In this document: positions 36,803 through 45,186 of the stretch, in pieces
How positions within the stretch are numbered: the first letter of the stretch is position 1
Layout: every line of letters starts with the position of its first letter
Assembly (NCBI RefSeq): GCF_004799285.1
Contig: NZ_SSND01000001.1
Span: 62,001 to 126,000, forward strand
Length of the DNA stretch: 64,000 bases
Direction: 5' to 3'
From: Aliigemmobacter aestuarii
GTDB lineage: Bacteria > Pseudomonadota > Alphaproteobacteria > Rhodobacterales > Rhodobacteraceae
Notes under the pieces: model-generated
What the model was told of the DNA's origin: nothing
Databases searched by the model: none
Seen by the model: only the letters and a program-made list of their open reading frames with translations
Program-made: the position numbers and the translations under genes

Positions 36803-37642
36803 ATGAAATTCCAGTCCACCGCCGGTTACGTGGCCACCGATGACCTGACAATGGCGGTCAACGCGGCTGTGACCCTGGAACGCCCGCTTCTGGTCAAGGG
36901 CGAACCGGGCACCGGAAAGACGGAACTGGCGCGGCAGGTGGCCTCGGCCCTGGGGCTGCCGATCATCGAATGGCATGTGAAATCAACGACAAAGGCACAA
37001 CAGGGCCTTTACGAATACGACGCCGTCAGCCGTCTGCGCGACAGCCAGCTGGGAGATGCGCGCGTCAACGACGTGAAGAACTACATCCGCAAGGGCAAGC
37101 TGTGGCAGGCCTTCGAGGCGCCCGGAAAGGTCGTGCTGTTGATCGACGAGATCGACAAGGCCGATATCGAATTTCCGAACGATCTGTTGCAGGAACTCGA
37201 CCGAATGGAATTTCACGTCTACGAGACCGGCGAGACGATCCGCGCGACCAACCGCCCGATCGTCATCATCACCTCGAACAACGAAAAGGAACTGCCGGAC
37301 GCCTTCCTGCGGCGCTGCTTCTTCCACTACATCCGCTTTCCCGACATGGAAACGATGCGCGCCATCGTCGGCGTGCATTTCCCCGGCCTGAAAGAAGCCC
37401 TGCTGACCGAGGCGCTGACGCAGTTCTTCGAGCTGCGCGAGATGCCGGGACTGAAGAAGAAGCCTTCGACATCGGAAGTGCTGGATTGGCTCAAGCTGCT
37501 TCTGGCCGAGGATCTGGCCCCCGAAGACCTGCGGCGCGAGGGCAAGGCGGTGCTGCCGAAACTGCACGGTGCGCTTCTGAAGAACGAACAGGACGTTCAC
37601 CTGTTCGAACGACTGGCCTTCATGGCGCGCGGCCAACGCTGA
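36803..37642 (+). CDS. MoxR-family AAA+ ATPase
   Basis: MoxR ATPases act as chaperones, often with a VWA-domain partner, in metal insertion or assembly of enzyme complexes. The 279-residue protein has Walker A GEPGTGKT (residues 33-40), Walker B VVLLIDEIDKAD, sensor 1 in IVIITSNNEKELPDAFLRRC with the arginine finger, and a small C-terminal lid domain. The VWA/CoxE-like protein partner is 2.2 kb downstream on the same strand, with a lipoprotein and a small membrane protein between. Start ATG 36803 matches the family MKFQSTAGYV. The region upstream also carries the divergent dksA promoter. Confidence 0.92.
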   Translation: MKFQSTAGYVATDDLTMAVNAAVTLERPLLVKGEPGTGKTELARQVASALGLPIIEWHVKSTTKAQQGLYEYDAVSRLRDSQLGDARVNDVKNYIRKGKLWQAFEAPGKVVLLIDEIDKADIEFPNDLLQELDRMEFHVYETGETIRATNRPIVIITSNNEKELPDAFLRRCFFHYIRFPDMETMRAIVGVHFPGLKEALLTEALTQFFELREMPGLKKKPSTSEVLDWLKLLLAEDLAPEDLRREGKAVLPKLHGALLKNEQDVHLFERLAFMARGQR

Positions 37643-38236
37643 ACCATGTGAAGGACGAGAGACAAACCCTTGAACCCGCGCAGGGAATCGGGAACGGGAA
37701 TCGGGACCAACGGCCCGGAATTTGCCCTCGTTCGGCCACAGTCACATCACGGCGCGCCGGATTTTTGACATAACCTGAAACAATTCGCGATCTTGCCGCG
37801 GCAAATCTGGCGGTCGGCGCGATCCGGGCACCCAGTGCTAGATTCGGGACAATCCCGAAGATTCCCAAAGATTGACACAAGCAAGCCCCGATACCGACAC
37901 TTCCGGCAGGCCATATCGAAAGGTGTGGGCCGAAAAGCGCCTGGGTTGTATTCGCAAGGAAACAATCGCCTTCCAGTTCCAGCTTTGTTGCCGGATCGGC
38001 AACGCGGGAACCGGATCCGCCCCGGCGGAAGGGTGATGCGGAACGTCCGGCGTTCGACGGCAGGCATGGGGGCCCGAAAGGCCAGGGTGAAGGAAGAAGT
38101 ACGGCAAGACGTCGTTCACATCGCCGGTGCGGGGGCATCGGTGCGGGGGGACGGAGCCACGAGTGTAGGAATGTGACGGGTTTCGGCGCGAATTGCTCTT
38201 TCGTCCGGCGCCCATGAATTGAAAAGGCTGCCAACC
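37643..38236. other. Non-coding gap between the MoxR and lipoprotein genes
   Basis: About 590 bp with lower GC content than the genes. It contains a tandem 13-bp repeat (GGGAATCGGGAAC at 37,683-37,695, GGGAATCGGGACC at 37,696-37,708) and a perfect 7-bp hairpin TTCGGGA/TCCCGAA (37,843-37,859). TTGACA sequences occur at 37,765-37,770 and 37,872-37,877, without clear -10 partners. The open frames in it have atypical codon use and no family resemblance. A promoter for the lipoprotein-VWA operon is the likeliest content. Confidence 0.55.
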
Positions 38237-39622
38237 ATGAAATTGCTGCCAGCGCTTGCGCTTCTGGCATTGTCCGCCTGTGTTTCGGCGACCCCGCCGC
38301 GAACCGCCGAGGTTTCGATGCGCGGGACCTCCGACACGGTGTCGAGCAAGTCCGCACCCACGGCCCCGGCCTTCGCGGCGCTTCCCGCCGTGCGGGCGGC
38401 GACCCGGTCCAACAGCGAGATTGCCGCAGATTTCCTCGACCTGACCTTCCGTATGGAAAGCGGGCGCGAGCTGCCGGTGCTGACCCGGTTCGAGGGGCCG
38501 ATCACGGTGGCCCTGACGGGTCAGGTTCCGGCGACGGCCCCGGCCGATCTGGACCGCCTCTTGGCGCGCCTGCGGGCCGAGGCGGGGCTGCCGGTCAGCC
38601 GCGCCGGTGCAGGTGCAGGCGCTTCGATCACTGTGGAATTCGTGCCGCGCCGCCAGATCCAGGCGACCTATGCCAACGTGGCCTGTTTCGTCGCCCCGCG
38701 CGTATCCTCGTGGGATGAGTTCACGTCCGCCCGCGGCACCGCGCGCCTTGATTGGACCACCCTGCGCCGCCGCGACCGCATGGCGATCTTCGCGCCCTCC
38801 GATTCCAGCCCCCAGGAAATCCGGGACTGCCTGCATGAAGAGATCGCCCAGGCGATAGGGCCGCTGAACGACCTTTATCACCTCGCGGATTCGGTGTTCA
38901 ACGACGACAACTTCAACACCTCGCTCACATCCTTCGACATGCTGGTGCTGCGGATGATCTATTCGCCCGACCTGCGGTCCGGGATGACCCGGGCCGAGGT
39001 GGCCGCCGTGGTGCCGGGACTGCTGGCCCGGATGAACCCGGCGGGCCAGTTCGCCGGGCGTGGTGCCGCGCAGCGCACGCCGCAGGCCTGGATTCAGGCG
39101 ATGGAAACCGCGCTTGGCCCGCGCGCGGGATCGCCCGCACGGCGCGATGCCGCCAACCGTGCGCTGGCGATCGCCATGTCGCAGGGCTGGAACGACGCAC
39201 GCCTTGCCTTCAGCCACTTCGCCGTGGGGCGCGTCAACCTGGGCCATGACGCACAATCCGCGCAGCGCGGCTTTACCGAAGCCGCCCGGCTGTACCGCGC
39301 CCTTCCCGGCGGGCATGTCCATGCCGCGCATGTCGACATGCAGATGGCGGCCTTCGCACTGACCCAGGGCGATGGCGCCTCGGCGCTGGCGCTGGCGGAT
39401 CGCGCGATTCCCGTGGTGCAGCGGGCCGAGAACGCGGCGCTTCTGGCCACGCTGAAGCTGGTCAAGGCCGAAGCGTTCGAGATGTTGGGCCGCGACGCCG
39501 AGGCACGCGCCTTGCGGGTCGACACGCATCCCCTTGCGCGCTATGGCTTCGGCTCGGACGCCACGATCCGGGCAAGAACGCGCGACATCGCCTCTCTTGC
39601 CCGCGCGGGGTCCAGTGGCTGA
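38237..39622 (+). CDS. DUF2927-domain lipoprotein
   Basis: The protein of 461 residues starts with a lipoprotein signal: MKLLPALALLALSAC with lipobox LSAC and lipid-modified Cys15. The region at about 80-290 matches DUF2927, with the block CLHEEIAQAIGPLNDLYHLA and DNFNTSLTSFDMLVLRMIY; the HEE-containing segment resembles a zincin-like helix, but no second metal motif was identified, so catalysis is unproven. The C-terminal 150 residues are alanine-rich and helical, similar to TPR-like repeats (AARLYRALPGGHVHAAHVDM). AAGG precedes the ATG; an upstream in-frame TTG at 38,219 is less likely. It is followed 42 bp later by the 54-residue membrane protein and the VWA gene, so it probably works in the envelope with them. 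Confidence 0.85.
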   Translation: MKLLPALALLALSACVSATPPRTAEVSMRGTSDTVSSKSAPTAPAFAALPAVRAATRSNSEIAADFLDLTFRMESGRELPVLTRFEGPITVALTGQVPATAPADLDRLLARLRAEAGLPVSRAGAGAGASITVEFVPRRQIQATYANVACFVAPRVSSWDEFTSARGTARLDWTTLRRRDRMAIFAPSDSSPQEIRDCLHEEIAQAIGPLNDLYHLADSVFNDDNFNTSLTSFDMLVLRMIYSPDLRSGMTRAEVAAVVPGLLARMNPAGQFAGRGAAQRTPQAWIQAMETALGPRAGSPARRDAANRALAIAMSQGWNDARLAFSHFAVGRVNLGHDAQSAQRGFTEAARLYRALPGGHVHAAHVDMQMAAFALTQGDGASALALADRAIPVVQRAENAALLATLKLVKAEAFEMLGRDAEARALRVDTHPLARYGFGSDATIRARTRDIASLARAGSSG

Positions 39623-39664
39623 TACGGAGGGCGGCTTCCCGTCGTCCGCGACGGGGAGTTGCAG

Positions 39665-39829
39665 ATGATCGTCATCGCCGGTTTCGTTCTGGGCGTGGTG
39701 CTGGGTGCGGGTATCGCGAAAAAACGCGGCGGCAAGCCCGCCGACATGGCGCAATACGCCGCCGTCTATGGCATCGCGTTTTCGCTTGTGGGGCTGTTCG
39801 CCACGATCTTTCTGGAACGGGCCTTGTAA
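39665..39829 (+). CDS. Small membrane protein, 54 aa
   Basis: This short gene starts at ATG 39665 after a GGGGAG ribosome binding site and ends at TAA 39827-39829, three bases before the VWA gene start. The protein begins MIVIAGFVLGVVLGAGIAKK and has two hydrophobic segments (about residues 2-18 and 32-50) separated by the basic loop KKRGGKPADMAQY. It is likely a two-span inner-membrane protein with its loop in the cytoplasm. Its tight placement between the lipoprotein and VWA genes and its good ribosome binding site support a real gene. I cannot assign a function. Confidence 0.8.
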   Translation: MIVIAGFVLGVVLGAGIAKKRGGKPADMAQYAAVYGIAFSLVGLFATIFLERAL

Positions 39830-39832
39830 GCG

Positions 39833-41017
39833 ATGTTCCTGCGCTTCTTCGATGCGTTGCGCAGGACGGGGGTGCCAGTTTCCCTGCGGGAATACCTGTC
39901 CTTTCTGGAAGGTCTGGCCGCAGGCCTTGCGACCTATGACATCGAGGGGTTCTATTACCTCGCCCGCGTCGCGATGGTGAAGGACGAACGCCATCTGGAC
40001 CGGTTCGACCGCGCCTTTTCCGAATGTTTCGAGGGGCTTGAGGCAATAGGCCCTGAACAGGTTCTTGAGGCGGTGGACATCCCGCCCGAATGGCTGGCGA
40101 AACTGGCCGAAAAGCACCTGACCGAGGCAGAACGCGCCGCGATCGAGGCGCTTGGCGGGTTCGACAAGCTGATGGAGACCCTGCGCCAGCGGCTGCAAGA
40201 CCAGAAAGGGCGCCATCAGGGCGGCAACAAGTGGATCGGCACCGCCGGTACCAGCCCCTTCGGCGCCTTTGGCTACAACCCCGAAGGCGTGCGGATCGGG
40301 CAGGACAAAAGCCGCCATCAGCGCGCGGTCAAGGTCTGGGACCGACGCGAGTTCCGCAATCTCGACGACAAGGTGGAACTGGGGACGCGCAACATCAAGG
40401 TGGCGCTGCGCCGCCTGCGGAAATGGGCGCGCGACGGCGCGATGGAAGAACTGGACCTTGACGGCACCATCCGCGCCACGGCCGATCACGGCTATCTGGA
40501 CGTGCTGACCCGGCCGGAACGCAGGAACGCCGTCAAGGTGCTGCTGTTTCTGGACATCGGCGGCAGCATGGACCCCTATGTGAAGGTCATGGAAGAACTC
40601 TTCAGCGCCGCGCGCGCCGAGTTCAAGCATCTGGTGCCGTTCTACTTTCACAACTGCCTTTACGAAGGCGTCTGGCGCGACAACCGCCGCCGGTGGGACG
40701 ACCAGACCCCGACATGGGAGGTGCTGAACACCTATGGCAGCGATTACAAATGCATCTTTGTCGGCGATGCCAGCATGAGCCCCTACGAGATCCTGCATCC
40801 CGGCGGTGCGAATGAACACTGGAACCGCGAGGCGGGGCAGGTCTGGCTGGAACGGGCCTGCGCCAAATGGCCCGCGCATCTGTGGATCAACCCGGTGCCG
40901 GAACAGCACTGGCAGTACACCCAGTCCATCGCCCTGATCCGGCGCATATTCGTCAATCGCATGGTGCCGATGACGCTGGACGGGATCGCCCGTGACATCC
41001 GGGAGCTTGGCCGATGA
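39833..41017 (+). CDS. VWA-domain (CoxE-like) protein
   Basis: The 394-residue protein has an N-terminal helical region, a basic linker with QKGRHQGGNKWIGTAGTSPF, and a C-terminal von Willebrand factor A-like domain with the MIDAS motif in VKVLLFLDIGGSMDPY (DxGxS). Proteins of this kind act with MoxR ATPases; in carbon monoxide dehydrogenase systems CoxE works with CoxD in cofactor assembly. Here the MoxR gene is upstream on the same strand, so the two probably form a MoxR-VWA pair. Conserved blocks EFRNLDDKVELGTRNIKVAL and SIALIRRIFVNRMVPMTLDG are characteristic of this cytoplasmic subfamily. The target enzyme is unknown. Its end overlaps the next gene by 4 bp. Confidence 0.9.
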   Translation: MFLRFFDALRRTGVPVSLREYLSFLEGLAAGLATYDIEGFYYLARVAMVKDERHLDRFDRAFSECFEGLEAIGPEQVLEAVDIPPEWLAKLAEKHLTEAERAAIEALGGFDKLMETLRQRLQDQKGRHQGGNKWIGTAGTSPFGAFGYNPEGVRIGQDKSRHQRAVKVWDRREFRNLDDKVELGTRNIKVALRRLRKWARDGAMEELDLDGTIRATADHGYLDVLTRPERRNAVKVLLFLDIGGSMDPYVKVMEELFSAARAEFKHLVPFYFHNCLYEGVWRDNRRRWDDQTPTWEVLNTYGSDYKCIFVGDASMSPYEILHPGGANEHWNREAGQVWLERACAKWPAHLWINPVPEQHWQYTQSIALIRRIFVNRMVPMTLDGIARDIRELGR

Positions 41018-41364
41018 CACCGCTTCGCAGGCTCTGGTCGCGCCACCCGGTGCTGTTGACGGCCTTTGTGCTGGCGGCGGCGCTTTCGGTCTTCTTCACC
41101 GGGCGGATCGTGGTGAAGTCGGTCTACTGGGCCACACACCGCGAGGCCGGGATCGCACCCTGGATGACCGTCGGTTACATCGGGCGGAGCTGGGACCTTG
41201 ACCCGCGCGAGATCGACGCCCGCGCCGGCCTGCCGATGCCCGAACGGGGCCGCCCCCTGACGCTTGAGGAAATCGCCCGCGAACGCGGCGTGCCGGTGGA
41301 AGATATCGTGTCGCTGGTCCGCGCGACGGTCGCGGATCTCAAGGCCGAACAGGTCGACGAATGA
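41014..41364 (+). CDS. Single-span membrane protein of unknown function, 116 aa
   Basis: I do not recognise the family. The protein has a short basic N terminus (MTPLRRLWSRHP), one membrane segment (VLLTAFVLAAALSVFFTGRIV) and a polar C-terminal part of about 80 residues predicted outside the cytoplasm or loosely attached. The C terminus contains a small helical block TLEEIARERGVPVEDIVSLV resembling a degenerate helix-turn-helix-like fold. Its start overlaps the VWA stop (ATGA) and its end overlaps the DedA start by 4 bp, so it is translated as part of this operon. Confidence 0.85.
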   Translation: MTPLRRLWSRHPVLLTAFVLAAALSVFFTGRIVVKSVYWATHREAGIAPWMTVGYIGRSWDLDPREIDARAGLPMPERGRPLTLEEIARERGVPVEDIVSLVRATVADLKAEQVDE

Positions 41365-41990
41365 CCGACTGGTTCCTGTCCCTTGTTCCGGTCTACGGTC
41401 CCTGGCTGGTCGGGATCGCGACCTTCCTGGCCTGCCTTGCCTTGCCGATGCCGGCTTCGGTCATCATGCTGGCGGCGGGCGGTTTCATCAGCGCGGGCGA
41501 CCTCGCGCTGGTTCCGGTGCTGGTGGCGGCGCTTGGAGGCGCGGTCGCGGGCGACCAGCTGGGTTATACGATCGGACAGCGCGGCGGCGTCCCGCTGCTG
41601 GAGCGGCTGTCACATCACGGCGGCCGCGCCCGGTTGATCGGCCAGGCGCGCAAGCTGACCGACGAACGCGGACGGCTGGCCGTCTTCCTGTCGCGCTGGC
41701 TGTTCAGCCCGCTTGGTCCCTATGTGAACTTGCTTTCCGGCGCGATCGGGCAATCCCGCACGGTCTTCACCCTCTGGGCCGTGGCCGGAGAGGTGGTCTG
41801 GTGCAGCCTCTACATCCTGACCGGGCGCGCCTTCGGCGGCAATCTTTCGGCCGCAGCCGACATGTTGGGGTCGGTTCTTGGGCTGATCGCCAGCCTGACG
41901 GCGACGCTTCTGCTGGGCTACGGGCTGTGGCAGCTCTACCGCCGCGAGCTGCGGCGGAAAGAGGCGGGAAAAACCGGATCACAACCGTGA
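41361..41990 (+). CDS. DedA-family membrane protein
   Basis: Integral membrane protein of 209 residues in the DedA/VTT superfamily, implicated in undecaprenyl phosphate or phospholipid translocation. It has the family opening with a Pro-rich segment (LACLALPMPASVIMLAAGGF), the GGAVAGDQLGYTIGQRGG motif and the RWLFSPLGPYVNLLSGAIGQ re-entrant block. Four to five membrane segments are visible. It overlaps the preceding gene by 4 bp and is 43 bp from the M48 peptidase gene. This is the second VTT-type protein in the window (the other is YqaA at 29.3 kb). Confidence 0.9.
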   Translation: MTDWFLSLVPVYGPWLVGIATFLACLALPMPASVIMLAAGGFISAGDLALVPVLVAALGGAVAGDQLGYTIGQRGGVPLLERLSHHGGRARLIGQARKLTDERGRLAVFLSRWLFSPLGPYVNLLSGAIGQSRTVFTLWAVAGEVVWCSLYILTGRAFGGNLSAAADMLGSVLGLIASLTATLLLGYGLWQLYRRELRRKEAGKTGSQP

Positions 41991-42033
41991 TGGTCCCCTT
42001 TCCCCGCCTGCCCGGACGATCCATATCTGACGC

Positions 42034-42735
42034 ATGACACTTGCCAAGTTCCTTCCGCTGCTGCTGGCCCTCGTCTACGCCTGGGCGATGTATCGGTTTT
42101 CTGTCTGGCGGACCGGGCGGCTTCTGGATGCGAAGTCGCATCCGCTGAACCTGCCCGAAATCAACCGCCTGACCCGGCGGATGGCCGATGCGCTTGGCCT
42201 GCCGGAACTGCGCGTCCATGTCTTTGACGTGGACCCGGTGAACGGACTGGCCGCGCCCGACGGACGGATCTTCCTGACGCGGGGTTTCGTCCAGAAATAC
42301 CGCACCGGCGAGGTGACGGCGGAAGAGATGGCCAGCGTCATCGCCCATGAACTGGGGCATGTGGCGCTTGGTCACACGCGCCGCCGGATGATCGACTTTA
42401 CCGGCGCGAATGCGCTGTTCGTCATGCTGACGGCGCTTCTGAGCCGCTTCATCCCCTTCATCGGCGTGCTGATCGCCAATGCCATATCCTCGGCCCTGGT
42501 CGCGCGCCTGTCGCGACGCGACGAACACGAGGCCGATGCCTATGCCAGCGCGCTGCTGGTCAAGGCGGGGATCGGCACCGGGCCGCAGAAAAGCCTGTTC
42601 CGCAAGCTGGACCACATGACGGGCAACCATGGCGCGAACGTGCCCGAATGGTTGCGCAGCCACCCCCAGACCACCGAACGCGTCGCCCGGATCGAGGAAC
42701 GCGAGGCGCGGTGGGCCATGGGCCGCGAGGCCTGA
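42034..42735 (+). CDS. M48-family metallopeptidase, HtpX/Oma1-like
   Basis: Membrane-bound zinc peptidase of 233 residues. It opens with a hydrophobic anchor (MTLAKFLPLLLALVYAWAMY), has the zinc motif SVIAHELGHVALGHTRRR (HELGH at 105-109), a central hydrophobic segment (GANALFVMLTALLSRFIPFIGVL) and the third-ligand block RRDEHEADAYASALL. The order of segments is typical of membrane M48 quality-control proteases. It follows the DedA gene closely and may be the last gene of the MoxR-VWA-associated operon. Substrate unknown. Confidence 0.9.
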   Translation: MTLAKFLPLLLALVYAWAMYRFSVWRTGRLLDAKSHPLNLPEINRLTRRMADALGLPELRVHVFDVDPVNGLAAPDGRIFLTRGFVQKYRTGEVTAEEMASVIAHELGHVALGHTRRRMIDFTGANALFVMLTALLSRFIPFIGVLIANAISSALVARLSRRDEHEADAYASALLVKAGIGTGPQKSLFRKLDHMTGNHGANVPEWLRSHPQTTERVARIEEREARWAMGREA

Positions 42736-42816
42736 GGTAACTGGCGGCGACGGAAGCGGGGCGCGCGGGCGTTTGCACAAGGAACGCGCCGAACCCGCCC
42801 TGAACGAGGCCCCCCC

Positions 42817-43317
42817 ATGCCCGCCCTTCTGTCCCGCTATGCCACGCCCTTCATCACCGGGCTTTTCCTTGTCTCGCTTGTCACGGGGCTAGCGCTGTTC
42901 TTCCACGTCGGCCCCTCGGGGCTGCATGGCGCGCATGAGATCCTGAGCCTCGTGCTGATCCTGCCCGTCATCCTGCATGTCTGGAAGAACTGGCGCCCGA
43001 TGACGGCCTATTTCCGCCGCGCGCCGATGATCGTGGCGCTGGTGCTTTCGGCGGTGGCGATGGGGCCGTTCCTGATGCCGCAGGACGGCACGAGCGGCGG
43101 TCGGCCACCGCAATTCGCGCTGGCGCAGGCCGTGCTGGCAGCCCCGCCCGAAACCGTCGCCCCGGTCCTTGGCCTGTCAGCGGAGGGGTTGGTCCAAACC
43201 CTGCGGGCCACGGGTTTCGAGGCGGCGGCGGACGGCGTCGCGCTGAGGGACATCGCGGCCCGTTCCGGCAAGACCGAAGGCGACATGGCCCTTGCCCTGA
43301 TGGCGGGACGGCCGTAG
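42817..43317 (+). CDS. DUF4405-type membrane protein
   Basis: The 166-residue protein has three hydrophobic segments in its first 95 residues. The pattern FFHVGPSGLHGAHEILSLVLILPVILHVWKNW carries two spaced histidines as in DUF4405 and some cytochrome b-like proteins, so haem binding is possible but unproven. The C-terminal 70 residues are soluble, containing a small repeat-like helical block (LGLSAEGLVQTLRATGFEAA). The start ATG 42817 has only a weak upstream site. It converges with the PIN gene, 7 bp between stop codons. Confidence 0.75.
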   Translation: MPALLSRYATPFITGLFLVSLVTGLALFFHVGPSGLHGAHEILSLVLILPVILHVWKNWRPMTAYFRRAPMIVALVLSAVAMGPFLMPQDGTSGGRPPQFALAQAVLAAPPETVAPVLGLSAEGLVQTLRATGFEAAADGVALRDIAARSGKTEGDMALALMAGRP

Positions 43318-43324
43318 GCCCTGC

Positions 43325-43867
43325 TCAGGCCCCCATCGCGCGGGCCAGACGGCCAAGGTGCGCGCGCTTCATAAGCGCCTTCAGCGAAACGTCCTGCCTG
43401 GCCAGTTCCACGGCCCGCCGGTGTACGCGGGCCACGACCGAGCCAACGGCCTCGGGGTCGTCCGACCAGAGTTCCCACAAAAACCCGTCGGGATCGCGCC
43501 GGTCGATGCCTTCGGCGGCCAGAACATGGCGCGGAAAGTCCTGTGCGTTGAAGGTCACGATCGCATCCGCCCCGGCCGCGACCGCCACCGCCAGAACGTG
43601 CAGGTCATTGTCATCGGGCAGGACCAGACGCGCCTCGATGTCCGGTCGCGCCCGGACAATCGCCTGCGGAAAGCGCGCACGCATCACCGTGGCGGCGGCC
43701 TCGGCCTCCAGCACCGCGGCGGGGCCGAGCTTGACGCTGGCGCGGCGCCATTCCTCAAGGATGCGGTCGGACCAGAGGGGCGTGAAAAGCCCCGCCTCGG
43801 CCACGCCCAGAAGGATCTCGCGCAGCACGGTGGGATAGATGACGCAGGCGTCCAGAACCGCCTTCAC
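43325..43867 (-). CDS. PIN-domain protein, RSP_2648 family (probable ribonuclease)
   Basis: PIN proteins are metal-dependent RNases, often toxins. The 180-residue protein opens VKAVLDACVIYPTVLREILL with the first acidic residue (Asp6), has SDRILEEWRRA, and the later VLPDDNDLHVLAVAVAAGADAIVTFNAQDFP containing the remaining acidic residues. These match the PIN_3-like family seen in Rhodobacterales. GTG 43867 is chosen because family members start here; it lies 5 bp after the stop of the RNA methyltransferase gene, so the two genes are co-transcribed. No antitoxin gene is adjacent. That argues against a classic toxin-antitoxin pair and for a housekeeping RNA-processing role. Confidence 0.85.
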   Translation of the reverse strand: MKAVLDACVIYPTVLREILLGVAEAGLFTPLWSDRILEEWRRASVKLGPAAVLEAEAAATVMRARFPQAIVRARPDIEARLVLPDDNDLHVLAVAVAAGADAIVTFNAQDFPRHVLAAEGIDRRDPDGFLWELWSDDPEAVGSVVARVHRRAVELARQDVSLKALMKRAHLGRLARAMGA

Positions 43868-43872
43868 CTGCC

Positions 43873-45132
43873 CTACCCGTCCAGCCGGAAAAACAGCGAT
43901 TTCAGGTATCCGCTTTCGGCCAGTTGCGGCAAAAGCGGATGGTCGGGCCCGGCAAAGCCCGTGTGGATGATCTGTCCGCGCCGGCCGCCGCGCCCGATCC
44001 CGCGGGCGCTTGCGTTGCGGAAGGCCGTCAGGTCTGCGGCATGGGAACAGGAACACAGCACCAGATACCCCCCCGGCGCGACCAGCGGCGCGGCCAGGCG
44101 GGCGATCCGTTCATAGGCGCGCAGGCCCGCCTCAAGCGCGGGTTTCGCAGGGGCGAAGGCGGGCGGGTCGCAGATCACAAGATCAAACCGCGCGCCCTCG
44201 CGGCCCAGATCCTCGAGCACGGCAAAGGCATCGCCCGCGCGGGTCGTGAAACGGTCGGCCACGCCGGTCGCCTCGGCCCCCTTGCGCGCCAGATCAAGAG
44301 CGGTGGCCGAGGCATCGACCGCCAGCGCCTGTTCGGCGCCCCCGGCCAGTGCCGCCAGCGCAAAGCCGCCGACATGGGTGAAGACATCCAGCACCCGCGC
44401 GCCCCGCGCCAGACGCGCCGCAAAGGCATGGTTCGGGCGCTGGTCGAAGAACAGCCCCGTCTTTTGCCCGCCCAGGACATCGGCCATGTAGGTCGCGCCG
44501 TTCATCGGCACCGGGATCGGGCCATCGACGCCCCCCGAAAGGACCTCCGTTTCCTCGGCCAGGCCCTCAAGACCGCGGGCGCGGCCCGTGCCGTTCTTGA
44601 TCACCGTCGCAATCCCCGTCACGCGGCGCAGCGCCTCGGCCAGCGCGGGCAGATACGCCTCGGCCCAGGCGGCGTTCGGCTGGATCACCGCGACATCGCC
44701 GAACCGATCGATGATGACGCCGGGAAGCCCGTCCGCCTCGGCATGGACCAGACGGTAGAAGGGCGCGTCGAACAGCCGCTCGCGCAGGCTCAGGGCCCGC
44801 GACAGCCGCGCCGCACACCAGTCCGCGTCGATCACGGCCTCGGGGTCGCGGTCCAGCATGCGCGCGATGATCTTCGATTGCACGTTGACGGTGACAAGGC
44901 CAAGCGGTCGCCGTTCGGCATCCTCAAGCACCGCCAGCGTGCCGAGATGCAGCGCCTGCGTGCGCCGGTCGGTCACCAGTTCATCGGCATAGACCCAGGG
45001 AAAGCCGTGACGGATCGCGCGCGCCTCGGCCTTGGGGCGCAGGCGGACAACGGGACGGGCCACGGAAGGGCCGGCGGGGCGGGCGCTGGCCGGCACGTCG
45101 CCGGCATCGGAATGCGAAAAAGGGGGCGTCAT
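43873..45132 (-). CDS. SAM-dependent RNA methyltransferase, RlmI-like (RSP_2647 family)
   Basis: The 419-residue protein has an N-terminal PUA-like RNA-binding domain (VRLRPKAEARAIRHGFPWVY) and a C-terminal Rossmann methyltransferase: GLFFDQRPNHAFAARLARGARVLDVFTHVGGFALAAL, the acidic end of motif II, VICDPPAFAP (NPPF/DPPY-like motif IV) and VLCSCSHAADLTAF. These features match the RlmI family, which makes 5-methylcytosine in 23S rRNA. The exact target here is not known. It lies directly upstream of the PIN gene in an operon of two. Confidence 0.9.
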   Translation of the reverse strand: MTPPFSHSDAGDVPASARPAGPSVARPVVRLRPKAEARAIRHGFPWVYADELVTDRRTQALHLGTLAVLEDAERRPLGLVTVNVQSKIIARMLDRDPEAVIDADWCAARLSRALSLRERLFDAPFYRLVHAEADGLPGVIIDRFGDVAVIQPNAAWAEAYLPALAEALRRVTGIATVIKNGTGRARGLEGLAEETEVLSGGVDGPIPVPMNGATYMADVLGGQKTGLFFDQRPNHAFAARLARGARVLDVFTHVGGFALAALAGGAEQALAVDASATALDLARKGAEATGVADRFTTRAGDAFAVLEDLGREGARFDLVICDPPAFAPAKPALEAGLRAYERIARLAAPLVAPGGYLVLCSCSHAADLTAFRNASARGIGRGGRRGQIIHTGFAGPDHPLLPQLAESGYLKSLFFRLDG

Positions 45133-45186
45133 GCCCCCTTCCCTATCCTCATTGCCCGCGTTCGGGAAGTCCTGCCGCGCGTCGGA

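Noticed and set aside
37793-38176. 127-codon plus-strand frame between the MoxR and lipoprotein genes
   Set aside because: No ribosome binding site, no recognisable domain and an amino acid composition typical of non-coding DNA; it also spans the hairpin at 37,843-37,859.
37838-41020. 1,060-codon open frame on the minus strand
   Set aside because: Opposite to the DUF2927 lipoprotein, small membrane protein and VWA genes, all with recognisable domains and ribosome binding sites.
43325-45132. Toxin-antitoxin module
   Set aside because: The PIN protein has no small antitoxin gene beside it; its only partner is an RNA methyltransferase.
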